A stretch of 13,880 nucleotides of DNA from an uncultured Bacteroidales bacterium (GCA_946415795.1 CAMKTW010000021.1:1-13880), one strand, 5' to 3'; positions 1-7,121 are shown, counted from the stretch's first letter. Numbers and translations: made by a program. The notes: generated from the sequence alone by a model not told the origin.

Positions 1-351
1 GCGCTCGGCAAACGAGCGGGCCGCTGCGTTTCGGCTGTTGATATCGGCCAGGTAGCGACGCCGACCGAGGAGGGTGCGGGCATAGCCATGCTGGCGGGCG
101 AATTCCTTGCATTGCTCAATGAAGGCCGCTATGGCGGGGTATTGGGCAAAATACTCCTCTATCAGCGAGGCGGCTTCCTTACGGGCTATCCCCAGCTGCT
201 CGCTCAGTCCGAATGCCGAGATACCGTACACGATGCCGAAGTTGACACTCTTAGCATTGCGACGCTGGTCCTTGCTCACCTCCTCGAGGGGCAATTTGTA
301 TATCTTTGCGGCCGTGGCGGCATGAATGTCGTAGTGATTGGCGAAGGCCTC
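1..351 (-). pseudogene. polA: DNA polymerase I, internal fragment of the polymerase domain (both ends missing)
   Basis: Read on the minus strand, this stretch is one open frame that matches the family A DNA polymerase palm/fingers region without a frameshift. It begins at E-A-F (343-351), then four residues on has D-I-H-A-A-T-A-A-K. It continues through motif B (O-helix) with the pattern R-R-x-A-K-x-x-N-F-G-I-V-Y-G, and ends after G-R-R-R-Y-L-A-D-I. The residues equivalent to E. coli Pol I R754, K758, F762 and Y766 are all present. The 3' part of the gene lies outside the window. On the 5' side the homology ends inside the gene at about 351, where the + strand becomes PqqD-like sequence: the next upstream codons no longer resemble the conserved H-L-S-x-D region of polymerases. 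The catalytic Asp of motif A and the exonuclease domains are therefore absent from this copy. It is either a broken gene remnant or one side of an assembly chimera. The family assignment is firm; the gene's state is inferred. Confidence 0.88.
322..351. other. Junction between polA fragment and pqqD-like gene
   Basis: Across these 30 bases both strands read as conserved protein in codon-aligned opposite frames. The minus strand gives the polymerase E-A-F, four residues, D-I-H. The plus strand gives the PqqD-type N-V-V-V-I-G-E-G-L. Left of 322 only polA homology is seen, and right of 351 only PqqD homology. Neither gene is intact on the far side. This pattern fits a join at a short shared sequence, made either in the genome by microhomology-mediated recombination or by an assembler collapsing a shared k-mer. 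Confidence 0.6.
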
Positions 352-549
352 ACTATGGTCAACTTTGACAAAATGCTCTCCCTCAATGAATCTGCGGCCT
401 ATCTGTGGGAGCAGGTTGTGGGTAAGGATTTCACAGAAGATGATCTCACTAACCTGCTGACAGAGAGATATGAGGTCAGCGTAGAACGGGCTCGCGAGGA
501 TGTGCGGAAAATGGTACAGATATGGCAGGAAAACGGAATGATAGAATAA
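322..549 (+). CDS. PqqD-like peptide chaperone (RiPP recognition element), N-terminus missing
   Basis: The frame encodes about 75 residues with the PqqD fold pattern: a short beta strand N-V-V-V, then V-N-F-D-K-M-L-S-L-N-E-S-A-A-Y-L-W-E, a D-F-T-E-D-D-L helix, and a C-terminal helix ending near G-M-I-E. In characterised systems PqqD proteins bind the leader of a ribosomally made peptide and present it to modifying enzymes. Family members are usually about 85-100 residues and start with a K-I-K-x-G-F-x-L-R-type strand, which is absent here. The ATG at 322 is the nearest in-frame start but falls within the polA overlap, so it may not be the native start. The frame stays open back to an ATG at 88, but that part is antisense to polA and has no PqqD character. 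The 3' end overlaps the next gene by 28 nt, which points to translational coupling and a shared pathway with the nucleotidyltransferase and ABC exporter. The family call is strong; the 5' end is uncertain. Confidence 0.8.
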   Translation: MNVVVIGEGLTMVNFDKMLSLNESAAYLWEQVVGKDFTEDDLTNLLTERYEVSVERAREDVRKMVQIWQENGMIE

Positions 550-1649
550 CCCCTGCACAAGAAGAGTACCTGCGGCTGCTGCGCTCAGCCCTCTGGGGCA
601 CGCCGGCGACCTTACCAAAGGATATCGAGGGTGTCCAGATAATAGCAAATATGCAGCGGACACGCCCGATGATCATTTCGGCATTGATGAGTGCCGGATG
701 GCAAAACTGCAGCCCGCAGTCGCGGGACCTTGTAGTCAAGACCGCTTCCACCCACGTCCAGGTTAACCGCTGCATCGCCAGGGTTGTCACGGCACTTCGC
801 CAGGGCGGTGTGGAACCAGTACTTATCAAGGGGCAGGGTCTGGCCCGGAACTACCTCCAGCCCATGCTCAGGGAGTGCGGCGACATTGATCTGTACGTAG
901 GGCACGACCAATACGAGAGAGCTTGTGAGATTATTAACGGGCTGGCAACGGAGAAGGAGGTTGCAGAAGCTCAGTCTTTAGTTCTTCACTACCATATTTT
1001 TCTGGGTAAGATGCTTATTGAGATCCATCCCATAAGCGCCAGATGCTTCAACAAGAAAGCCGATGCCATATACCAGGCCCTTGCATATAAGGGGCTCAGC
1101 AATAATCTGGTTCCGTTGGATTTTGAGTCAGTCACGGTGAATACGCCCTCCGACAGTTTCAACGCATTCTTTATCTTCTTTCATATGCAGCGCCATTTCC
1201 TAAGGGGCGGCATCGGAATGCGACAGATGTGCGACTGGATACGTTTTCTTCACACCCATACCAGTACAATTGACCCGTCATTCTTTGAGAGCGCATTGGT
1301 TGGATTGGAATTGCGTACTGTCTGGAATCTTTTTGCTTCAATTGCCGTTGACTATCTGAGCCTTCCAGCAGAAGAAATGCCGTTGTACCAACCTGGATTA
1401 AAGAAAGAGGCTGAACAGGTGCTGGATTATATATTCAAGGAAGGCAACTTCGGTTACTTCCGGAATTATCCATACGGACGCCCGGCAGGCTACCTGTCAG
1501 GCAAGCTATACTCAATAAGCAATAATATAGAGCGCTACCGGCTGCTTCTTCGCCTGTACCCGAGCGAAAAACGCTATGTATGGGGAAGAATCTTTAAATT
1601 TTTCGGTGTCGGTATAGAACAATTCTTTAAAGACATCTTCCATAAATGA
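522..1649 (+). CDS. Nucleotidyltransferase family protein (NTP_transf_5-like)
   Basis: This 375-residue protein carries the minimal nucleotidyltransferase core of the NTP_transf_5 family: L-I-K-G-Q-G-L-A at 101-108 followed by R-E-C-G-D-I-D-L-Y-V at 117-126, where D121 and D123 are the likely metal ligands. A further acidic/His strand, I-E-I-H-P at 166-170, and a helix with H221, H225 and D238 (F-F-H-M-Q-R-H ... C-D-W) match the conserved C-terminal half. There is no signal peptide, so it is probably cytosolic. In known gene clusters, including some lasso-peptide loci, such proteins sit beside PqqD-like proteins and ABC exporters; their chemical role is mostly unproven and may be nucleotidyl or related transfer to a peptide. 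The ATG overlaps the end of the PqqD-like frame by 28 nt, and the TGA overlaps the next ATG. By eye the 3' half is more AT-rich than genes further downstream. The family call is fairly sure; substrate and reaction are unknown. Confidence 0.82.
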   Translation: MAGKRNDRITPAQEEYLRLLRSALWGTPATLPKDIEGVQIIANMQRTRPMIISALMSAGWQNCSPQSRDLVVKTASTHVQVNRCIARVVTALRQGGVEPVLIKGQGLARNYLQPMLRECGDIDLYVGHDQYERACEIINGLATEKEVAEAQSLVLHYHIFLGKMLIEIHPISARCFNKKADAIYQALAYKGLSNNLVPLDFESVTVNTPSDSFNAFFIFFHMQRHFLRGGIGMRQMCDWIRFLHTHTSTIDPSFFESALVGLELRTVWNLFASIAVDYLSLPAEEMPLYQPGLKKEAEQVLDYIFKEGNFGYFRNYPYGRPAGYLSGKLYSISNNIERYRLLLRLYPSEKRYVWGRIFKFFGVGIEQFFKDIFHK

Positions 1650-3265
1650 GAAGTTTTGCGACTTGTATGAAGACCCTTTGGGTTATGTCCAAACCTGTCC
1701 GCTGGCGTTTGTGGATAAAGGTGGCGGCAGGGATTATCCGTATCGGGTCTTCGCTGGGCTTCGTGGCTGCCAGCAAGCACCTTGTGGACATTGCAACCAA
1801 GGTAAGCGACTCCTCTATGAGCCAGGGCATCGCCATCTTCATCGGGATCCTTATCCTGCAACTCGCCCTCACGATTTTCTCCAACTGGTGGGACGCGTGG
1901 TGTAAGGTAAAATCACAGAATACGCTAAGGAAGGAGCTGTTCGGTCACGTTCTCAGCAGCCGCTGGTCCGGCCGCGAACGTTTTCTCTCCGGCGACACCG
2001 TAAACCGCCTGGAAGAGGATATCCGGGTTACATCCGACCTGCTCACCGACAATATCCCCAACCTGCTCATAACCCTGTTGCAACTGATTGCCGCGTCGGC
2101 TTATCTGCTCACGCTGGCCCCGAATCTGCTCTGGGTCCTGCTGATCCTTATGGTAGCGGCGGTGCTTGGCTCCAAGATGTTCTTCCACAAGTTGCGGGAG
2201 ATAATGGCCCGCATCCGGACCCGCGACAGCGAACTCCAGCAGCTTATGCAGGAGAGCCTGCAGCATCGCGTACTGATCCTGACCCTCACAAAGGTAGAGC
2301 GGGTGCTTGAAAAATTCGGATGGATACAGACCGACGTGGAGAACGAAACCCGCAAGAGGCTCAATTACAACGCCATTGCCCGCGGCTTTATGCTGTTCGG
2401 CTTCCAGGCTGGTCACGCTGCCGCCTTCCTGTGGGGTGTATTCGGAATCTCCGCCGGTACCGTGACATACGGTATGATGACCGCTTTCCTGCAGCTGGTC
2501 GGGCGCGTCCAGGGGCCCATCGCATCCCTCAGCGGCCAGGTTCCGGCATTTATCCGCGCCTTGACCTCCATAGAACGACTGATGGATCTATCTGAACTGG
2601 AAGAGGAGCCCAGGGGCGAAAGCATCCATCTTACCGGCGCTCCCGAGGTCGTGGTCTCAAACCTTACTTACGCTTACCCCGGCGCTGTCAGACCGGTGCT
2701 GAAGAATTTCTCCTGCCGGTTTGAAAGTGGTTCATTCTCGGTTTTGTCCGGCCCCACCGGTATCGGGAAAAGCACCCTCATTAAACTGATATTGGGTCTT
2801 TTGGAACCCACCAAGGGGAGCGTAACTGTTGCAGGGCACACGTCGGGCAGCGATATCCGCTGCAATTTTATGTATGTCCCGCAGGGTAATTCACTGCTCA
2901 GCGGCACTATCCGCAGCAACCTGCTTCTGGCTGCACCAGAAGCAACAGAAGAACAGATTCAGGAGGTTCTCTCGCTGGCAAAGTGCGAATTTGTCGATGG
3001 CCTTCACGAAGGTCTTGAGACCCGATGCGGCGAAGTCGGCAGCGGCCTGAGCGAAGGTCAGGCACAGCGCATCGCCATAGCCCGCGCCCTGCTCCACCCG
3101 GGCGGCGTTTTGATTCTTGACGAATCCACATCCTCACTGGATGCCGCTACAGAGTCGGCTCTGCTTAAAAACCTCCACGAACGATATCACGGGGAGAAGA
3201 CCATTATCTTCATTTCCCACCGTGAGGCTGCCATCAGATTTGCCGACTCTATTATAACACTTTAG
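1646..3265 (+). CDS. ABC exporter, fused permease and ATPase (peptide/lipid export type)
   Basis: This 539-residue half-transporter has six predicted membrane helices at about 25-43, 61-82, 136-156, 158-177, 247-268 and 270-295, followed by a nucleotide-binding domain from about 328. Walker A is G-P-T-G-I-G-K-S-T at 369-377, the Q-loop is V-P-Q-G-N, the signature is L-S-E-G-Q at 468-472, Walker B is V-L-I-L-D-E at 488-493, the D-loop is S-S-L-D, and the switch His is H525. The signature has Glu in place of the first Gly of L-S-G-G-Q, but all catalytic residues are present, so it should be active as a homodimer. There is no C39 peptidase domain, so it would not cleave a leader itself. The start is placed at the ATG that overlaps the previous stop (ATGA at 1646-1649); an ATG at 1667 is an alternative. 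Its place directly after the PqqD-like and nucleotidyltransferase genes suggests export of a modified peptide. The actual cargo cannot be read from sequence. Confidence 0.9.
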   Translation: MRSFATCMKTLWVMSKPVRWRLWIKVAAGIIRIGSSLGFVAASKHLVDIATKVSDSSMSQGIAIFIGILILQLALTIFSNWWDAWCKVKSQNTLRKELFGHVLSSRWSGRERFLSGDTVNRLEEDIRVTSDLLTDNIPNLLITLLQLIAASAYLLTLAPNLLWVLLILMVAAVLGSKMFFHKLREIMARIRTRDSELQQLMQESLQHRVLILTLTKVERVLEKFGWIQTDVENETRKRLNYNAIARGFMLFGFQAGHAAAFLWGVFGISAGTVTYGMMTAFLQLVGRVQGPIASLSGQVPAFIRALTSIERLMDLSELEEEPRGESIHLTGAPEVVVSNLTYAYPGAVRPVLKNFSCRFESGSFSVLSGPTGIGKSTLIKLILGLLEPTKGSVTVAGHTSGSDIRCNFMYVPQGNSLLSGTIRSNLLLAAPEATEEQIQEVLSLAKCEFVDGLHEGLETRCGEVGSGLSEGQAQRIAIARALLHPGGVLILDESTSSLDAATESALLKNLHERYHGEKTIIFISHREAAIRFADSIITL

Positions 3266-3278
3266 ACTACTGAGCATT

Positions 3279-4607
3279 ATGAAACTAAGACATACTATGT
3301 ATGCCGTAGCGTTGGCCTCAGTCGGGTTGGCTGCTCTCACCATCTCTCCTGCTATTATGGCTCAGGAGAAAGCCCCTGAAAACCATCTGATTGCCGACAT
3401 TCAGATGTTCAACCGCGGAGAGAACCGCGACGGCGGGCTGCCTGATGCGGAGGACGTTAATTCAGACAGGGCCGCCTTTATCTTTGGCCGCGCAAGGATG
3501 TCCATTGCCTACCAGAGACCCGGACTGGAGGTGCGTACATCCTTCCAGCATCAAGGGATATGGGGCCAGGCCGGCAAGGGCTCCTTCAGTATACACGAAG
3601 CCTGGGCAAAACTCAACACCCGCAGCGGATTGTTCTTACAGGTAGGGCGAATGGTGCTGGCCTACGATGACGAGCGTATCCTGGGGCCCAACGACTGGTC
3701 TATGGCCGGCATCACCCACGATGTACTCAAGGGTGGATACGAGGGCCACGGCCACAAGGTCCATACGGTATGGGCATACAATCAGAATGCAGAAAACACT
3801 ATTACCGGCAGCACATACTATGCAGACGGCGCCCTTCCGTATAAGACAATGCAAATGCTCTGGTATCATTATGACCTGCCGGTCGCACCGCTTGGCGTAT
3901 CACTGCTGGGGCTCAATATCGGAATGCAGGCCGGTTTCCCGGGAGAAGACGAACACGTCGCCTGGCAGCAGGTTGTGGGGGGATATTTCAAGTTCCATCC
4001 AGACAGATGGTCTGTGGAAGGGTCTTACTACAAACAAATGGGCATCAACGAAAAGAATGTTCGCCTGGATGCCTGGATGGCCAGCTTCAAGGCTAAATTC
4101 ACCCCGGCTCCAGTATGGACCTTCTACGCGGGTTACGACTTCCTCAGCGGCGACGAAACGTTTGCCGTACCCAAGCCCGGAAGCATAGGCCTCACCCACC
4201 ACGAAGTACTGCGTGGTTTCAATCCAATTTACGGTTCGCACCACAAGTTTTACGGAGCGATGGACTTCTTCTATGTAAGTACATACGTGAACGGTTTCAC
4301 TCCGGGCCTGCAGAATGCATTTGCTGGCACCACCATCAAACCGATACCCAATCTTTCCGCAGATTTCTCTTACCACTACCTTGCAATCGCCGCAAAGCTT
4401 CAGAATATCGGCCCTACACTCGGGCACGAGTTTGAGATGGAGACATCCTGGCAATTTACAAAATATGCGTCTGTGTCCTGCGGAGTATCCTATATGTTCG
4501 GCACAGAGAATATGCAACGGCTCAAGCGCGCATCGCAAGACGGTCGCCTGTTCTGGTCCTGGCTGTCACTGGCGCTGACACCAAGGATTCTTAATCACAG
4601 CTGGTAA
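3279..4607 (+). CDS. Outer-membrane beta-barrel protein, alginate-export-like porin
   Basis: This 442-residue protein begins with a clear Sec signal peptide (K-L-R-H basic start, hydrophobic A-V-A-L-A-S-V-G-L-A-A-L, cleavage near A-Q/E at about 29-30). The mature part is a run of alternating amphipathic strands rich in aromatic residues and ends in Trp, as expected for a barrel inserted by the BAM complex. The segment L-Q-V-G-R-M-V-L-A-Y-D-D-E-R-I-L-G followed by D-W-S-M-A-G-I-T-H-D closely follows the G-R-x-x-L-x-Y-D-D-x-R-x-x-G motif of alginate-export family barrels, which are common and mostly uncharacterised in Bacteroidetes. It starts 13 nt after the ABC exporter stop and ends 15 nt before the phosphatase gene, so it is probably co-transcribed with both. 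It may let the exported product cross the outer membrane or may import a small solute. I infer a role linked to the exporter only from position. The substrate is unknown. Confidence 0.78.
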   Translation: MKLRHTMYAVALASVGLAALTISPAIMAQEKAPENHLIADIQMFNRGENRDGGLPDAEDVNSDRAAFIFGRARMSIAYQRPGLEVRTSFQHQGIWGQAGKGSFSIHEAWAKLNTRSGLFLQVGRMVLAYDDERILGPNDWSMAGITHDVLKGGYEGHGHKVHTVWAYNQNAENTITGSTYYADGALPYKTMQMLWYHYDLPVAPLGVSLLGLNIGMQAGFPGEDEHVAWQQVVGGYFKFHPDRWSVEGSYYKQMGINEKNVRLDAWMASFKAKFTPAPVWTFYAGYDFLSGDETFAVPKPGSIGLTHHEVLRGFNPIYGSHHKFYGAMDFFYVSTYVNGFTPGLQNAFAGTTIKPIPNLSADFSYHYLAIAAKLQNIGPTLGHEFEMETSWQFTKYASVSCGVSYMFGTENMQRLKRASQDGRLFWSWLSLALTPRILNHSW

Positions 4608-4622
4608 TCAATATCATATCTT

Positions 4623-6710
4623 ATGACAAAGTTCAGCAGCCGCACCGCGCGCTTACTCATAATTGTCATCGCCGCCCTTATGGTGGAGGCGATTTCCGTG
4701 GCCCAATACCAGCAGATGCGCAACTTGGTTGACAATGAACTTACGGTTCGTGCCCGGTTGGTCACAAACTCCATCTCAAGGAGTGCCCGCCATACACTGG
4801 AGCTCACAGAAGCCACTATGCGGGAGAATATGTGGGATATCCGCCGCAACCTCAACAACCCGGATTGCACATTTAACGCAATAGTGCGCCTTATAGATGA
4901 CAACCCCAATGTGGTCGGGGGATGTATGGCATTCATCCCGGACTACTATCCATCCAAAGGGAGGCTATTCGAGCCATACGTATATAAGAAAGGCGACGGT
5001 TATGTAATTGAGCAGATAGCCGATATCGAACACGATTACACAAACAATGACGCATTCAATAAGGTGCTCGAGACAAAGACTGCGGTATGGTCCGACCCCT
5101 ATTCTTATGAAAACAGCTCCGTGCTGCGGCTTACTACATATTCCTGTCCCGTCACCGATTACGACGGGAATATCGTTGCAGTATGCGGTCTGGACATAGA
5201 CCTGTCCCGCCTTGGAGAAATAATCAACGACCATCAGCACTACCCCTCCTCTTTCTGCGTCCTGATGACACAGGAGGGCAAACTTGTGGCTACTCCCCCG
5301 GAAGGGCGCGTCCCTTTAAAGACAGTGAAAAAGACTATGGCCTGCCTGGGCGACAAATCCATAAAGATCAACGGGAGAACCGTTATCGTACCCGTTTCAC
5401 AGATGAAAGAGCCCCCCTACTGGCGCATTGCGCAGGTTTATTATAAAGAAGACCTGTACAAACCGCTGCTAAAAATCCGGCTCTGGCACGTGCTTATGAT
5501 CCTGGCAGGCGTGCTCATACTGGCATTTATGATAAACCGATACGCCCGGGGTGAGAAAAAGCTTCAAGACGCCAATATGGCACAAGCCAGGATAAGCAGC
5601 GAACTGTCCATCGCAAGCAACATACAGACGTCTATGCTCCCCAAGTCATTTCCGCCCGGAGTATATGGCTCTCTGGAGCCTGCCCGCGAGGTCGGGGGAG
5701 ATATAATTGACAGTTTCGAGAGGGACGGCAAACTTTTCTTCTGCATAGGTGACGTGAGCGGCAAGGGCGTTCCGTCCGCTATGGTAATGTCAGTAATACA
5801 CGGCCTTTTCAGAATGATCGCAGATCATTCTGAAAGCCCCTCTTTTATCCTGGACGCCTTGAACAAGGAGGGATGCCGGGCTAACGACTCCAATATGTTT
5901 GTCACTTTCTTTCTGGGGATAATCGACCTTGCCACCGGACAGATGCTTTATTGCAATGCCGGGCACGACAAACCGATGATAATCACCTGCGATGTCGCAC
6001 CGCTTAATGTCAAGCCCAACCTTCCTCTCGGCATCTTCCCGGATACTGTTTATGAAGACCAGACCTGCAACCTCGCTCCCGGCACCGACATTTTCCTCTA
6101 CACCGACGGTCTTACCGAGGCCAGGAATATCAGGCGAGAGCAGTTTGGCAAGAAGCGGGTAATGGAGGTCCTTGAAAGATGCCGCCAGAACGACCTCTCA
6201 CAGAATCAATTAGTAGAGACGATGCGGCGTGAGGTGAATGCTTTTGTGGATGGCGCTCCCCAGAGCGATGACCTCGCAATGATAGCCATCCGATACAGCC
6301 GGAGAATGAATCTCACCTTGAAGAACGATGTCAAGGAGATTGCACGCCTGGGTGACTTTATCAAGAGTTTCCTTTCAAGGCTTCATCTAGAGCCCAAAAC
6401 TGCCGCCAACGTCCGGCTTGCCTTAGAGGAGATAGTGGTCAATGCCGTAAGTTATGCCTATCCTGAAGGCACTGAAGGCAACATTACGGTCGAAGCCTCC
6501 TCTGACTGCAGCAAGGCGGTCTTCACAGTAACCGACAACGGGCAGCCCTTTGACCCCACAAAAGTCGAATCCGCCGACATTTCAGTCGATATTGAGAATC
6601 GGCCCATAGGAGGGCTTGGCCTCTTACTTGCCAGAAAAATCATGGACTCGATTGAGTATCAGCGCAACGGAAGTAGAAATGTATTAACTTTGTCAAAAAA
6701 TATATTATGA
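4623..6710 (+). CDS. Membrane sensor with dCache, SpoIIE/PP2C phosphatase and RsbW-like HATPase domains
   Basis: This 695-residue protein has a membrane helix at about 10-28, a periplasmic dCache-like sensor at about 36-280 (V-W-S-D-P-Y-S-Y and L-R-L-T-T-Y-S-C-P-V followed by G-L-D-I-D), and a second helix at about 287-305. Then comes a SpoIIE-type PP2C phosphatase at about 325-560, with metal-ligand motifs E-V-G-G-D (D360), I-G-D-V-S-G-K-G (D377), N-A-G-H, Y-T-D-G-L-T-E (D495) and Q-S-D-D-L (D549, D550). The C-terminal part, about 568-695, is a GHKL ATPase of anti-sigma kinase type: N-box E-E-I-V-V-N-A (N607), G1 V-T-D-N-G (D638-G640), G2 G-G-L-G-L (663-667). In partner-switching systems the phosphatase dephosphorylates a STAS protein and the kinase phosphorylates it; here both sit on one chain with an external sensor. 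The next gene, overlapping by 4 nt, encodes a STAS protein, the obvious substrate. No sigma factor is nearby. Domain calls are strong; the output is unknown. Confidence 0.92.
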   Translation: MTKFSSRTARLLIIVIAALMVEAISVAQYQQMRNLVDNELTVRARLVTNSISRSARHTLELTEATMRENMWDIRRNLNNPDCTFNAIVRLIDDNPNVVGGCMAFIPDYYPSKGRLFEPYVYKKGDGYVIEQIADIEHDYTNNDAFNKVLETKTAVWSDPYSYENSSVLRLTTYSCPVTDYDGNIVAVCGLDIDLSRLGEIINDHQHYPSSFCVLMTQEGKLVATPPEGRVPLKTVKKTMACLGDKSIKINGRTVIVPVSQMKEPPYWRIAQVYYKEDLYKPLLKIRLWHVLMILAGVLILAFMINRYARGEKKLQDANMAQARISSELSIASNIQTSMLPKSFPPGVYGSLEPAREVGGDIIDSFERDGKLFFCIGDVSGKGVPSAMVMSVIHGLFRMIADHSESPSFILDALNKEGCRANDSNMFVTFFLGIIDLATGQMLYCNAGHDKPMIITCDVAPLNVKPNLPLGIFPDTVYEDQTCNLAPGTDIFLYTDGLTEARNIRREQFGKKRVMEVLERCRQNDLSQNQLVETMRREVNAFVDGAPQSDDLAMIAIRYSRRMNLTLKNDVKEIARLGDFIKSFLSRLHLEPKTAANVRLALEEIVVNAVSYAYPEGTEGNITVEASSDCSKAVFTVTDNGQPFDPTKVESADISVDIENRPIGGLGLLLARKIMDSIEYQRNGSRNVLTLSKNIL
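5807..5835. repeat. Perfect 13-bp inverted repeat with 3-nt loop inside the phosphatase gene
   Basis: The arms at 5807-5819 (TTTCAGAATGATC) and 5823-5835 are exact reverse complements, separated by GCA. The sequence lies in the phosphatase domain and codes for part of L-F-R-M-I-A-D-H-S-E-S. It would make a stable mRNA hairpin or a palindromic protein-binding site. No T-tract follows, so it is not a standard terminator. Whether it has a function is not known. Confidence 0.75.
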
Positions 6711-7009
6711 AAACAAGCATTCAGGTCCTTGACGACAAAATCATAGCCACCCTCGCAGGCGAACTTGACACGGCCGCCGCACAAGAGACGGAACAGGCCC
6801 TGCAGCCCTTGCTTGAAAGCGAGGGGAAAGATATCGTCATAGATTGTACCGATCTGGAGTACATTGCCTCCAGCGGCCTTCGCATCCTCCTCGGCATCCT
6901 CAAGAAAGCCAAGACCGTGGGGAACCGCGTGGTGATGAAAAACACTAACGATGTTATCCGCGATGTGCTTGATATGACCGGGCTGACCAGCATCTTCGAA
7001 TTCGAATAA
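6707..7009 (+). CDS. STAS-domain anti-sigma factor antagonist
   Basis: This 100-residue cytosolic protein is a single STAS domain of SpoIIAA/RsbV type. It has an N-terminal strand I-I-A-T-L-A-G-E-L-D-T and the core I-V-I-D-C-T-D-L-E-Y-I-A-S-S-G-L-R-I-L-L at 43-62. The double serine S55-S56 sits where the phosphorylated serine lies in SpoIIAA; the residue before it is Ala instead of the more common Asp. In partner-switching systems the unphosphorylated form captures the anti-sigma kinase and frees the target. Its ATG overlaps the stop of the preceding gene (ATGA, 6707-6710), so it is almost certainly translated together with the phosphatase/kinase and is its likely substrate. It is the last gene before the terminator at 7041. 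The family call is firm; the downstream partner is not identifiable here. Confidence 0.93.
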   Translation: MKTSIQVLDDKIIATLAGELDTAAAQETEQALQPLLESEGKDIVIDCTDLEYIASSGLRILLGILKKAKTVGNRVVMKNTNDVIRDVLDMTGLTSIFEFE

Positions 7010-7040
7010 TCCAAGTATTCAGAATAACCTTTTTCAAATT

Positions 7041-7085
7041 CCAGCCGCCTCCGCACCGGATGGCGGCTGGTTTATTTATTTTTAC
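7041..7085 (+). terminator. Rho-independent terminator after the STAS gene
   Basis: A perfect 9-bp GC-rich stem (CCAGCCGCC at 7041-7049 pairs with GGCGGCTGG at 7062-7070, 12-nt loop) is followed by a T-rich run at 7071-7085. It starts 31 nt after the STAS stop codon and separates the upstream operon from the GH97 gene. Confidence 0.88.
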
Positions 7086-7093
7086 TATCTTTA
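7086..7093 (+). promoter_or_regulatory. Possible promoter -7 element before the GH97 gene
   Basis: TATCTTTA resembles the Bacteroidetes -7 consensus TAnnTTTG with one mismatch and lies 28 nt before the ATG at 7122. A promoter is expected somewhere in 7071-7121 because a terminator precedes it. No matching -33 TTTG is seen at the right distance, so this is a weak call. Confidence 0.3.
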
Positions 7094-7121
7094 TAATTCC
7101 GATGATCTTTACAGAAAGAAT

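Noticed and set aside
88..321. N-terminal extension of the PqqD-like frame from the ATG at 88
   Set aside because: The stretch is the exact antisense of conserved polymerase I sequence and shows no PqqD or other family pattern.
522..1649. Recent foreign origin of the nucleotidyltransferase gene based on lower GC
   Set aside because: Sample blocks of 60 bases ran from about 40 to 55 percent GC, too mild and patchy a shift to support a transfer call by eye.
3900..4538. Minus-strand open frame of 212 codons opposite the barrel gene
   Set aside because: The sense strand has a clear signal peptide and barrel motif; the antisense product has no domain pattern.
7010..7121. Small gene or RNA in the gap between the STAS and GH97 genes
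   Set aside because: The 112 bases are explained by the terminator and a likely promoter region; no open frame or RNA fold beyond the terminator is seen.
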